Source: Blastocatellia bacterium (GTDB taxonomy: Bacteria; Acidobacteriota; Blastocatellia; Pyrinomonadales; Pyrinomonadaceae). From it: a stretch of DNA of 64,000 bases. Position 1 is the first letter of the stretch; each line of letters opens with the position of its first letter. Positions 9,998 to 20,081 of the stretch are shown one piece after another. The translations under genes and the position numbers were made by a program. The notes below the pieces were generated by a model. The model searched no databases. It had not been told where the DNA came from and worked only from the letters and a program-made list of their open reading frames with translations. The stretch is taken from contig PMSM01000012.1 of NCBI GenBank assembly GCA_003168335.1, positions 89,662 to 153,661 of the forward strand, written 5' to 3'.

Positions 9998-10100
9998 AAC
10001 CACAGAGGACACAGAGGAAAAAGACAAAGAACGGGTCAGAGTGTCTTTCAGCTTCGACTATCCAGACCCAATTTGTTCCTCTCTGTGTCCTCTGTGGTTT
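9998..10100. repeat. Inverted repeat, CCACAGAGGACACAGAGG type
   Basis: AACCACAGAGGACACAGAGG at the left end is inverted at 10077-10100 (TCCTCTCTGTGTCCTCTGTG), so the whole 119-base gap between uvrB and the flavoprotein gene can form a long hairpin with a loop of about 58 bases. Both genes run on the minus strand, so it lies in the promoter region of uvrB's downstream neighbour, after the flavoprotein start codon. This repeat type is widespread in unrelated bacterial genomes. Confidence 0.7.
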
Positions 10101-10109
10101 GTTATGGTC

Positions 10110-12098
<1,989 letters not shown>

Positions 12099-12218
12099 AA
12101 CCGAGAATAGTAAGGGGTAAGGGGTGATTGGAACAAATTCGGCGAGAGAGGCGCCGGCTAGTTTTGATAAAGATCGTTACATTTACGCCAAGGCCCAACC
12201 TGAACTAAACTGGCTTAG

Positions 12219-12413
12219 ATGAGCATTCAGGAACTAATAGAAAAAGAGGTCGCCAGTTTGCCCGAGAATCTTCAACGCGAGGTTTACACCTTCGCGCGGT
12301 TTCTCCGCGAGCAGTCCCGGGATAACTCATTCAACGGCCTTCTGCTCAGCGAGTCTGTGCTGAGCAAAGAGTGGAATACCCCTGAGGAAGATGCTGCATG
12401 GGCAAATCTATAG
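12219..12413 (+). CDS. DUF2281-type antitoxin, no partner visible
   Basis: A 64-residue protein of the DUF2281 type. It has an N-terminal helix with the LPENLQREVYTFARFL pattern and a C-terminal toxin-binding tail (LLSESVLSKEWNTPEEDAAW). Such proteins usually sit upstream of a RelE/ParE, MazF-like or PIN toxin. Here the frame that starts just inside its end runs only 19 codons, and the next gene is hicB, so the toxin seems lost or located elsewhere. Family assignment is good; its pairing is unknown. Confidence 0.75.
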   Translation: MSIQELIEKEVASLPENLQREVYTFARFLREQSRDNSFNGLLLSESVLSKEWNTPEEDAAWANL

Positions 12414-12478
12414 TCGGGAAGCCGATTTGCAAGAACAAACCAGTACTATGGTGGTAGTATTTGGGTCAAGGAGTGACC

Positions 12479-12703
12479 ATGGAATCGCAAAAGATAATTA
12501 TTGAAAAACATACCGATGGTTATGTTGCTTATCCTCTCGGCCTCAAAGGCGTAGTTGTCGGTCAGGGCGATACCTACGACGATGCACTCGCTGATGTTGA
12601 GTCCGCGATTCGCTTTCACATCGAAGCGTTTGGGAACGAGGTTTTCGAGAGCGACTCTCCTGTGCTGGAAGTGTTTGTTGCTGAGACCAAAGTGGCAGCC
12701 TAG
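12479..12703 (+). CDS. hicB: HicB-family antitoxin
   Basis: A 74-residue protein of the HicB partial RNase H-like fold: KHTDGYVAYPLGLKGVVVGQ, then TYDDALADVESAIRFHIEAF. It neutralises the HicA mRNA interferase. The ATG at 12479 follows an AAGGAG ribosome-binding site. Its TAG stop overlaps the GTG start of hicA (TAGTG), so the two are translationally coupled. The antitoxin-first order is common among HicBA loci. No separate helix-turn-helix tail is present, so autoregulation is not obvious from sequence. Confidence 0.9.
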   Translation: MESQKIIIEKHTDGYVAYPLGLKGVVVGQGDTYDDALADVESAIRFHIEAFGNEVFESDSPVLEVFVAETKVAA

Positions 12704-12942
12704 TGGTCAAATTCCCAGTAGACGCGCCCAAAAACAAAGTGGTTAAGGCGCTCGCCCTGCTCGGGTTCAGAGTTGTGCGCGAGCGCGAACACATTGCGAT
12801 GGTGCGCTACAATTCCGACGGAACACGGACTCCTCTGACGATTCCTAATCACACGCGAATCAAGGGCTCTACTTTGCGCATCATCTGTACACAATCGGGA
12901 ATCTCGCGGGCCGAGTTTTTGAAGGCTTACGAGCAGAGCTAA
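12703..12942 (+). CDS. hicA: HicA-family toxin (mRNA interferase)
   Basis: A 79-residue protein with the double-stranded-RNA-binding-like HicA fold. The pattern is KNKVVKALALLGFRVVRERE, the key His in EHIAMVR (about residue 30), an IPNHTRIKGSTLRIICTQSG segment and a C-terminal SRAEFLKAY helix. In this family the His is needed for RNA cleavage. The GTG start at 12703 overlaps the hicB stop codon. A strong hairpin terminator follows 88 bases downstream. Confidence 0.9.
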   Translation: MVKFPVDAPKNKVVKALALLGFRVVREREHIAMVRYNSDGTRTPLTIPNHTRIKGSTLRIICTQSGISRAEFLKAYEQS

Positions 12943-13030
12943 TTCGTGAAGATCGGCCCCACGCGGATTTTGACTGCTAAGCGCAACAAGTGACTTGACT
13001 CCCGCCGCGGTCACCCAATCTACAAACACA

Positions 13031-13061
13031 AAGGGCGCAGAGCCATCAACCCTGCGCCCTT
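13031..13061. terminator. Bidirectional hairpin terminator
   Basis: A perfect 10-base stem (AAGGGCGCAG / CTGCGCCCTT) with an 11-base loop lies between the convergent hicA gene and the HEAT/coiled-coil gene. It is followed by a GGTTTTGG stretch on the plus strand. Confidence 0.75.
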
Positions 13062-13082
13062 CAGGTTTTGGTTGTCGCTCGC

Positions 13083-15392
13083 CTACAGCATTGACGGAGC
13101 TTCAGCCGGTGTCTGGCTGGTGATTTGATAGATTGCTTCCATCACTGCCGAGCGCACTTCCGGCGGCAGCGATCCGCGCACGGCCATCCGGCGAAACGCG
13201 GGCAGAATATCCGGCTGACCGCTCAGCGCTACCAGCTTGACCACCGCGAGTCGCACTTCGAGATTCGCGTGTTCTTCGATGGCCCGCATCAACGGCTGGG
13301 TTTCGCCGGCCTTCGACATCAGAAACAGCAGCGAGAAGGCATCGTAAGTTTTATCACGACTTTCGCCGGTAAGATTCCTGATCGCTTCGTTGGCCAATCC
13401 CGAGGAAGCTATGGCTGACCCGATTTTGCGACGTCGTTCCGGAGTTGCTTCGCGCAACGCCCGGGTGAAAGCGGCCGCGCGATCCTCCTGGAGGTCAAAC
13501 ATTGCGCGAGCGGCGGCGCCGCGGACTTCAACCGACTGATCGTCAAAGGCAGCACTGATACGGCGAAAAGCGTCCTCACCACCAAAGCGTGGCAGGCCAC
13601 TGACCGCGGCGGCGCGCTCGGTTGGTTTCTCACTGGCGAGCTGGCGCAATATGCCCGATGAAAGACCGGCCGCTTCAGGCACGAAATTACTTTCCGGCAC
13701 GCTGACCGGTGCAAACTCTCCGGCTGCATCATCCTGCATCGTTCCGAATTGATCGTCGGGCAAAGTCAGCGGCGCCGCGGTTTCAACCGCCTGTCCCTGG
13801 TCGCGATTTTCGCCGCCTACGTCGAACCACTCGGCGATCTCGGTGACATTTGAACTTTCGGTGTGGAATGACGGCGGCTCATCAGCCTCCGCACGCTCAA
13901 TCTCGAAAATGAATTCGGGTGGAGCCTGGGCCTTCGCGGCTTCTTCGGCCACAACGCGCTCGTGTTCAGCATGATGACGCGCGGCTTCCGCCTCCTGGCG
14001 CTCGGCTTCTTCCGCCCGGATCTTGGTTTCGATTTCGGCCCGTATGCGAGCCTCAAGTTCGGTGCGCTGGCGAATTTCTGCTGCGGCCCTCAACCGGCTC
14101 TCTTCTTCTGTCTGTAGTCGGGCCTGCACTTCTGCCTGACGGCGTGCTTCCTCTGCTGCTTTCAGGCGAGCTGCTTCCTCAGCCTGACGGCGGGCTGCCT
14201 GATCAGCACGACGCTGCGCTTCTTCTTCCGCCTGACGGCGAGCATGCTCAGCCGCTAGTCTCTGGGCTTCCTCTTCTGCCCGGCGTCGAGCCTCTTCCTC
14301 GGCCTGTCGACGCGTTTCCTCCTCAGCCTTGCGTCGCTCCGCAGCTTCCGCGCGCATCTGCGCTTCGATCTCGGCGCGCAAGCGCGCTTCTTCTTCCGCC
14401 CGGCTCAGGGCCTCGGCTTCAGCCTTGCGGCGCGCGTCCTCTTCAGCGCGACGACGAGCGGCGTCTTCCGCCAATCGTTGCGATTCTGCAGCGGCCTTGC
14501 CGCGCGCGTCCTCGCGAGCTTGCACGCGTTCGATCTCTTCTGCTACCGCCCGGAATCTCATCTCTGCCCGGCGACGCAACTCATCTTCCTGAGATTTCTT
14601 CCGCGCTTCTGTTTCCAGATAGTGCCGCTCTTGTTCGGCGCGGCGGTGGGCATGTCCTGCCTCTGCCTGGCGCAGAGTTTCCAACTCGGCTTCGTGCGCT
14701 TTCTGTGCCGCCATCATCTGCGCGTCCATTTCAGTGCGGCGAGCTTCCTCCATTGCGCGCATACGTTTCACTTCCTCTTCCGCGCGCGTCAATTCGTGTT
14801 CGCCGATCTGGCGGCGATGTTCTTCCTCGGCGCGTTCACGAGCTTCGACTTCGATTCGCTGCTTTTCCTGCTCAGCGCGATGACGGGCGGTTGACTCTTC
14901 CATCTGGCGCCAGCGTTCCTGTTCGGTCCGCAAAGTGTTTTCCGCCGCGAGGCGCGCTGCCTCTACCTCGGCCCGGCGACCTTCTTCGTCCGTGCGCAGG
15001 CTCATCAGCTCGGTTTCCAACTGGGTGATCTCTTCGGCGGTGCTGGCCGCGACGGTCGCATCTTCAACCTGGGTTGCAGATGTCATTGCCGGCGCTTCGA
15101 AAGCGGCTTCGGCAAACTCGGGCGCGGGTGACGTAACCTTAGGCGCAGTAGGCGCGAGCTTAGCGGAGGGCGACACGGGTTCAGGAGCTTCGCTCACCGC
15201 AGCACTTGGTCCGGCTCCGGTTTGTTCAGCCTTCAGAATCTGGAGAAGTTCGGCCTTGTGCGCCGACAGCGCACTGCGCAGATCTTGAGTGATGGTGCCC
15301 TTCGGCGCATCGATGACCAGGCGATCGTCGCCGGAGGTTTTCACCTCGACGCCCTTTTCGCGGAGTTGGGAAAGCAAATCATGGGCTGTCAT
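13083..15392 (-). CDS. TubC-docking, long coiled-coil, HEAT-repeat protein
   Basis: A 769-residue protein with no signal peptide. Residues 1-57 match the TubC N-terminal docking domain (LLSQLREKGVEVKT..., APKGTITQDLRSALSAHKAE), known from subunits of nonribosomal peptide and polyketide synthases. A Pro/Ala linker follows. Residues about 120-500 are an extremely Ala/Glu/Arg-rich, heptad-like coiled coil (units such as RRQAEEEARRRAEEEAQRLA). An acidic linker leads to HEAT repeats (about 590-760) that are paralogous to the tail of the gene at 17216. ATG at 15392 overlaps the upstream TGA (ATGA). It is the last gene of a three-gene HEAT cluster. A scaffold role is inferred; no enzyme motif is seen. 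Confidence 0.75.
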   Translation of the reverse strand: MTAHDLLSQLREKGVEVKTSGDDRLVIDAPKGTITQDLRSALSAHKAELLQILKAEQTGAGPSAAVSEAPEPVSPSAKLAPTAPKVTSPAPEFAEAAFEAPAMTSATQVEDATVAASTAEEITQLETELMSLRTDEEGRRAEVEAARLAAENTLRTEQERWRQMEESTARHRAEQEKQRIEVEARERAEEEHRRQIGEHELTRAEEEVKRMRAMEEARRTEMDAQMMAAQKAHEAELETLRQAEAGHAHRRAEQERHYLETEARKKSQEDELRRRAEMRFRAVAEEIERVQAREDARGKAAAESQRLAEDAARRRAEEDARRKAEAEALSRAEEEARLRAEIEAQMRAEAAERRKAEEETRRQAEEEARRRAEEEAQRLAAEHARRQAEEEAQRRADQAARRQAEEAARLKAAEEARRQAEVQARLQTEEESRLRAAAEIRQRTELEARIRAEIETKIRAEEAERQEAEAARHHAEHERVVAEEAAKAQAPPEFIFEIERAEADEPPSFHTESSNVTEIAEWFDVGGENRDQGQAVETAAPLTLPDDQFGTMQDDAAGEFAPVSVPESNFVPEAAGLSSGILRQLASEKPTERAAAVSGLPRFGGEDAFRRISAAFDDQSVEVRGAAARAMFDLQEDRAAAFTRALREATPERRRKIGSAIASSGLANEAIRNLTGESRDKTYDAFSLLFLMSKAGETQPLMRAIEEHANLEVRLAVVKLVALSGQPDILPAFRRMAVRGSLPPEVRSAVMEAIYQITSQTPAEAPSML

Positions 15393-17179
15393 AGTTCGAT
15401 CACCTCGCGTTCAGTTTCTATGGGATGTGAAGAAGGTACAGGAGTGGTCTCGGCAGGATTACTCGGAGCTGCGACTGATGGGACTCTTTCAGGGCCAGCG
15501 GTGGCGCAGGCTTCGATAGCGTTTTTAATCAAGGTGCGCGGCACCTTTCGATCGTTTTCGGTTTGCATCAACGAATTCAACGCACCGATAGCGGCCGGGT
15601 CTCGCAAATCCATCAGTGCCTCAACCGCGGTGCGCCGCACATCGGGAGATGGATCGTCAAGCGCTCCGATCAAATGCGGCGTCGCTTCGCGATCATGAAC
15701 AAAGCTGAGCCGGCGCGCTGCGGCGGCGCGTTCATTTTCCGAGTCGGCGATCCGCAGGTCGCGCGTAGCGTCGTCAAAGTAGCCATGCTTCATGAAAGCA
15801 GCCCGGGCGTTTTCGCGACGCGCTACATTTCTACCGACGATCCCCGAAAGCAATTCGGCGCCGACTAACTGCCGAGTTTCGCGATCAGCCGATCCGATTA
15901 CGCCTTCGTCATAGTCTGCGCCGTTCATCAAGTTCCTGGCTGCTTCCGTGGCTCGTGCGATTCGCTCGCGGCGTGGATCTTGATTGGGCGAGGGCGAAGC
16001 GGCGGCGTCCGCCAAGGGTGTCGCGGCCTCAACCGCTTCTTTGGGCTTAGCGGCTACGGCCATCACTCCGGCGACAGCGGCTGCTTGGGCCACAGTTGGA
16101 GTAATCACCGACGCGGGTCCTGATTCCGATGCGGGCTGAACACCGGGTGCGGCATCAGTCTTAGTCCTGGTTGATTTGATAAGGCCGGATCGCGCGGGCG
16201 CAGACGCCTTAACGCGCCGCCGTTGAAACAGAAACAGTGCGATTAGCAGCAAGAGCACAACGATGCCAATGGCGACCGGGACGGGATTGAGCTGAGCCAA
16301 CAGAATCCAATAGTTAATGCGCTCTTTCATCCGGCCCCACCAATCTTGCCGCGATTGATTCGTCGCCGGCACCGGAGTTGACTGAGTTGTAGGCGACGCT
16401 ACGGCTGTAGATAAAGATTTCTGTGCCGGTGTGGGCGCCGGGATCTTTGCTGTCGGCGAGGGCAGGGGTGACGGGAGGGGCGTCGCGACTGCTCTTGATC
16501 CGGAATTCGAAGCCAAAGTTGTGGCCGGGGCGGTTTTGCCGGTTGAGTTGGAATTGCCGCCGTTGCGCGCACTTGACGAATTGGATCGATCGGCAGAATT
16601 TTTATTGGCTGACGATGAAGGGAGCGTTGAAGCATTGCGCTTATTGGCATTCGCATTTCGGTTCGAATCAGGACCTTTTACCGAGCGCGGAAGGTCTCGG
16701 CCCGCGCTCGATGCATTTGAAGAGCTGCCACCCGCGACGGTGAACACAACATCGAGCCGGTTTGAACGCTGCTCGACGCGCGCGGTTGCGCCCGGCTGGA
16801 GTCGAAAAGAAACGACAGTGCTATCGCCGCTGCGCTGCGCTTTTACATCGGCAAAACCGCGGCCTCGAATTGCGTCGGTGCGTGGTACCTCGGCGGCCGG
16901 AATCTTGACATAGAAACGATCGCCGCGACGATACGCCTCATAGTCGTTCAAAGACTGATCTGAATTGAGCGCAACGCGTGATCCCTCGGGCGAATCGCTG
17001 GAACGTAGAGTGGCGACATGTTGCCGTTTTCCCGGGCCGCTGGAATTCGTTGGCGCAGGCGGTTTGGTGATCCGGCCTTGCGCGGCCACCAGGGCAGCGC
17101 CAAGCAGGAAAACTATGCTGTATCTCAAAACCGAGGACGAGGCTCTGGCACAGCGGGGCGATTGGTTCATCGTCTTCAT
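15389..17179 (-). CDS. Membrane-anchored AMIN-like/HEAT-repeat protein
   Basis: About 596 residues from the ATG at 17179 (a TTG four codons upstream is possible). It has an N-terminal signal segment (YSIVFLLGAALVAAQG). An AMIN-like beta domain follows (about 45-150; SRVALNSDQSLNDYEAYRRG, then YVKIPAAEVP); AMIN domains bind peptidoglycan or secretin components. A Ser/Asn/Thr/Pro-rich spacer leads to a single membrane helix (VAIGIVVLLLLIALFLF, about 300-320), then a positively charged RRRVKA stop-transfer. The cytoplasmic part ends in HEAT repeats (DPSPDVRRTAVEALMDLRD near residue 540). It overlaps the next gene by four bases. Predicted topology: outer AMIN domain, inner HEAT domain. Confidence 0.72.
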   Translation of the reverse strand: MKTMNQSPRCARASSSVLRYSIVFLLGAALVAAQGRITKPPAPTNSSGPGKRQHVATLRSSDSPEGSRVALNSDQSLNDYEAYRRGDRFYVKIPAAEVPRTDAIRGRGFADVKAQRSGDSTVVSFRLQPGATARVEQRSNRLDVVFTVAGGSSSNASSAGRDLPRSVKGPDSNRNANANKRNASTLPSSSANKNSADRSNSSSARNGGNSNSTGKTAPATTLASNSGSRAVATPLPSPLPSPTAKIPAPTPAQKSLSTAVASPTTQSTPVPATNQSRQDWWGRMKERINYWILLAQLNPVPVAIGIVVLLLLIALFLFQRRRVKASAPARSGLIKSTRTKTDAAPGVQPASESGPASVITPTVAQAAAVAGVMAVAAKPKEAVEAATPLADAAASPSPNQDPRRERIARATEAARNLMNGADYDEGVIGSADRETRQLVGAELLSGIVGRNVARRENARAAFMKHGYFDDATRDLRIADSENERAAAARRLSFVHDREATPHLIGALDDPSPDVRRTAVEALMDLRDPAAIGALNSLMQTENDRKVPRTLIKNAIEACATAGPERVPSVAAPSNPAETTPVPSSHPIETEREVIEL

Positions 17180-17215
17180 CAATTGGGGCAACCCTAACGA
17201 AAAACCTTCAGAACA

Positions 17216-18976
17216 TCAGAGGGAATTATGCAACGACATTGCGCCGTTGTCACTTGGGGTTAAATCAAAAACCGACTGCTCTTGATCCAATTTGTACATA
17301 ACTTCGAGCATCGCGGTGCGGACATTCTCGGGCAGGTCCTGGCCGCTGACCATCTCGCGCAGCTTTGGCGCCAAGTCCGGCTGCGCGGCTACGTTCAAGA
17401 CGCGAATTGCGCACAGCCGCACCTCGTCATCTTTGTGGTTTTGGATTGCGTCCAGAATCGGTTGCGTTTCATTCGCTTTGGCCAGCAACGAGAAGAGCGA
17501 GAAGGCTTCATACGCCTGGTGTCGATCCTCGCTGGCGAGGCGATCTACTGCCTGAGCGACGATTCCGGTTTTGACGCACGCCTGAGCTACTTCGCGCATA
17601 GTATCGGCATCGGCAGTTTCCATTACGCGCACGTAGGCGTCCGCGCGATCGAAGTGAAAACTGGTCAAAGTGCGCGCGGCGGCTGCGCGAACTTCGCGAG
17701 AGTCGTCGGCGAGCGCGATGAGCACGGTGGCGAATACCGATTCGTGATCTATTGACCCGAGTCCGGTGACCGCCGCTGAGCGGATGCCCGAATCCGGATC
17801 GTTGAGGGCCATCGACGAAAGCGCCGCGACCGAACGCTGCACTGGATGCGCCGCGAGTTCATGGATAACCTCCGCGCGCACGTGTTCATCAGCACTTGTA
17901 AGCCTGGTCAACGTCTCTGTTAACGTGGCGTCGTCATTTCCTGCCGGCAGATCTTCAAAAGCCGGGAAAGCTCCCAGTTCGGGAAGACTTGAGCTGGAGC
18001 TGCCAGCGGCCAGCAACCCTGGGTCAGAAGACGGCGCATCGAGATAACCGAGACTTTCCACCGAACACGCACTCAAGGTTTCACTCAAGAGCGACGCGGG
18101 GATATCCGGATGCCGTCGCGCGATATCGAGTAAGGCGCCGATCGCGGCCGGCATTTTGAGTTCGCCCAGGCTGGATATGGCCTGGTTGCGTACGACTGAA
18201 TCCTGGTCATGCAATGCTTCGATGAGGAACGTAAGCGAGCTTTGCGATCCGATTTGGCCAATGGTTCGCGCTGCCGAAGAACGTTCCCAGGCGTCGCGAC
18301 CCATTAACATCATCGCGCTCTGGCGAGCGACAAACCCGTATTCTTCGAGGGCCTGACGTGCTCGTCGTCGGCCGTCTTCGCCGGTGTCGGAAGAATCCAG
18401 GGCTTTGACTAATGAGGCTTCGATGGCCCGACGGTCGTCGCCGGCACGCGAGGCCATCACGTCCATCCGGTGCGCCTTGCCCACGACCAGCTTTCCAACT
18501 TCCTGATCGATCCGATACGCGCCATAGACGGACGGCTCGACCTCGACAAGATGTGGCTTCTCCCACTGTTGATTTCCTTCAATAGCAGGGGCGCGGTGTT
18601 CGACGAAGGCTGCAGCCTCGGCCGACCCGCGAACGGACGTCGGAAGAGTACTCTCCGGACGAACTGTTCGGCCCGTGGCCTTCACTGGCTCGGCAACATC
18701 GATCCACTCTTTGGAGGGGCGGGTCTTTTTGTAGATGATCAGACCGATCAGCATCAACACCATGATAGGTGTGATTACATAGGGCGAGAAGAACGACCAA
18801 TCGTCTGATGTCGCCGCCTGGATGGCCGCATGGGCAGTGCCCGACGCACCCAGAAGTAGAAACGCAGTGGCCAGCAAAGCGAATATCGCTCGTGGCGTCT
18901 GGCGTAGGGTTGGGGTTGGGGTTGGATTCTGATTTGGCATGACTTTCACCATTCTGCTTCGAAGCTTTTCGGTCAT
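17216..18976 (-). CDS. Membrane-anchored HEAT-repeat protein
   Basis: 586 residues. A signal peptide ending at TAHA-AIQ is followed by a very short outer segment and a membrane helix (VITPIMVLMLIGLIIY, near residues 67-85). The rest is predicted cytoplasmic and dominated by HEAT repeats: DQDSVVRNQAISSLGELKMP, DPDSGIRSAAVTGLGSID, DDSREVRAAAARTLTSF. The final 80 residues (HQAYEAFSLFSLLAKANETQ...) are clearly paralogous to the tail of the 13083-15392 protein. ATGs at codons 9 and 13 are alternative starts; none has a convincing ribosome-binding site. It is the first of three HEAT genes, 94 bases after the response regulator. Confidence 0.72.
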   Translation of the reverse strand: MTEKLRSRMVKVMPNQNPTPTPTLRQTPRAIFALLATAFLLLGASGTAHAAIQAATSDDWSFFSPYVITPIMVLMLIGLIIYKKTRPSKEWIDVAEPVKATGRTVRPESTLPTSVRGSAEAAAFVEHRAPAIEGNQQWEKPHLVEVEPSVYGAYRIDQEVGKLVVGKAHRMDVMASRAGDDRRAIEASLVKALDSSDTGEDGRRRARQALEEYGFVARQSAMMLMGRDAWERSSAARTIGQIGSQSSLTFLIEALHDQDSVVRNQAISSLGELKMPAAIGALLDIARRHPDIPASLLSETLSACSVESLGYLDAPSSDPGLLAAGSSSSSLPELGAFPAFEDLPAGNDDATLTETLTRLTSADEHVRAEVIHELAAHPVQRSVAALSSMALNDPDSGIRSAAVTGLGSIDHESVFATVLIALADDSREVRAAAARTLTSFHFDRADAYVRVMETADADTMREVAQACVKTGIVAQAVDRLASEDRHQAYEAFSLFSLLAKANETQPILDAIQNHKDDEVRLCAIRVLNVAAQPDLAPKLREMVSGQDLPENVRTAMLEVMYKLDQEQSVFDLTPSDNGAMSLHNSL

Positions 18977-19070
18977 ACGTGGCGTGATTGCCTGAGAAGT
19001 TGTCCGGGAGCTAAATACGGAATTAGACTTTTCGGTTGATTATGCCCGGTGAGAAGGCGAGGGCTGCTTT

Positions 19071-19850
19071 CTATTCTGCGTCGGTGAATTTATATCCGAT
19101 GCCCCAGACGGTGAGCACCAACTGGGGGTTATCAGGATTCTCTTCGATCTTTGCTCGCAGGCGATTGATGTGGGAATCAATCGTCCGGTCGTATCCTTCG
19201 TAGGAGTAATCCCAGATCTTCTCGAGCAGGTACTTGCGCGGGAAAACGCGTCCGGGATTTCCAGCAAACAGACGCAATAGATCAAATTCCTTGGGCGTCA
19301 GTTCTACCTGTCGTTCTGCGATCGTCACTTCACGTCTGACAGGGTCGACGCGCAGGTTGCCGCGGACGATCGGTGTTTCGTCTTTGCCGTCACCGCTCAC
19401 CACGGCTGCGCGGGCCCGTCGCAGCACAGACTTGATGCGTGCTTCGACCTCGCGCAAGCTGAACGGCTTGGTGATGTAATCGTCGGCGCCCATTTCCAGG
19501 CCCAGAACTTTGTCGACTACATCATCCTTGGCAGTGAGCATGAGAATTGGCATTTGAGGGTTCTTCTGTCGTAACTCCTTACATACTGCCAGACCGTCCA
19601 TCTTTGGCAGCATCAGATCCAGGACGACCACATCCGGACGGCCTTTTTCTGCAGCCTCGATCCCAGCGATTCCGTCGGGTGCGGAACTTACTGCATAGCC
19701 CGCTCTCGAGAAATACTCCTCGATAGCAGTCGAGATATTGTCATCGTCTTCAATGATCAGGAGCGAGGTTTTTGGTGCGGGCGCGGCAGCGACTCCTGCG
19801 GCGTCCAATGAGTGAGAGTTGTCCTTCTCCCCATTCGTTCTATTCAACAT
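19071..19850 (-). CDS. OmpR/PhoB-family response regulator
   Basis: 259 residues: an unusual 27-residue N-terminal extension, then a receiver domain (IIEDDDN; phospho-acceptor Asp78 in VVVLDLMLP; Thr106 in MLTAKD; Lys128 in YITKPF). A winged-helix DNA-binding domain follows (VELTPKEFDLLRLFAGNPGR... RTIDSHINRLRAKIE... VWGIGYKF). It binds DNA as a phosphorylation-controlled dimer. No histidine kinase is adjacent. It has a good promoter at 19926-19955 and lies directly upstream of the three HEAT-repeat genes, which makes it a candidate regulator of, or co-transcribed partner to, them. Confidence 0.95.
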   Translation of the reverse strand: MLNRTNGEKDNSHSLDAAGVAAAPAPKTSLLIIEDDDNISTAIEEYFSRAGYAVSSAPDGIAGIEAAEKGRPDVVVLDLMLPKMDGLAVCKELRQKNPQMPILMLTAKDDVVDKVLGLEMGADDYITKPFSLREVEARIKSVLRRARAAVVSGDGKDETPIVRGNLRVDPVRREVTIAERQVELTPKEFDLLRLFAGNPGRVFPRKYLLEKIWDYSYEGYDRTIDSHINRLRAKIEENPDNPQLVLTVWGIGYKFTDAE

Positions 19851-19925
19851 TGACTGTTTCCCTCGAGGCGAGAAGGCATTTCAGGGGTTGTGCGCACCGC
19901 GCTGGCAGGTGCACTTTCATGTAGG

Positions 19926-19955
19926 ACTATAACAGGACAACGCATTTTAACTCAA
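19926..19955 (-). promoter_or_regulatory. Sigma70-type promoter of the response regulator
   Basis: On the minus strand TTGAGT (19955-19950) and TATAGT (19931-19926) are separated by 18 bases. They predict a leader of about 70 bases before the ATG at 19850. No other close match lies in this gap. Confidence 0.6.
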
Positions 19956-20044
19956 GCCTAAATTTTTTCGAGTGACGTAAATTGGCAGTCTTGGCGAAGC
20001 AGGTGGCCGGTCGAGGCTTCAAGGGCTCATCATGCTGGGCGCAC

Positions 20045-20068
20045 TGGCCCAGTTGCCCGGGCCAGTTG
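20045..20068 (-). terminator. Possible hairpin after the M1 peptidase gene
   Basis: CTGGCCC and GGGCCAG form a 7-base GC-rich stem just beyond the stop codon of the M1 peptidase on the minus strand. There is no clear T-run, so termination there is uncertain. Confidence 0.3.
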
Positions 20069-20081
20069 AGCGACAATCAAC

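Noticed and set aside
14080..14900. Regularly spaced repetitive DNA that at first looks like a CRISPR-like array
   Set aside because: The repeats have no unique spacers and follow the codons of a coiled coil.
13919..15028. Long Pro/Leu/Arg-rich open frame on the plus strand
   Set aside because: It is the mirror of the repetitive Ala/Glu/Arg coiled coil on the minus strand; low complexity and no ribosome-binding site.
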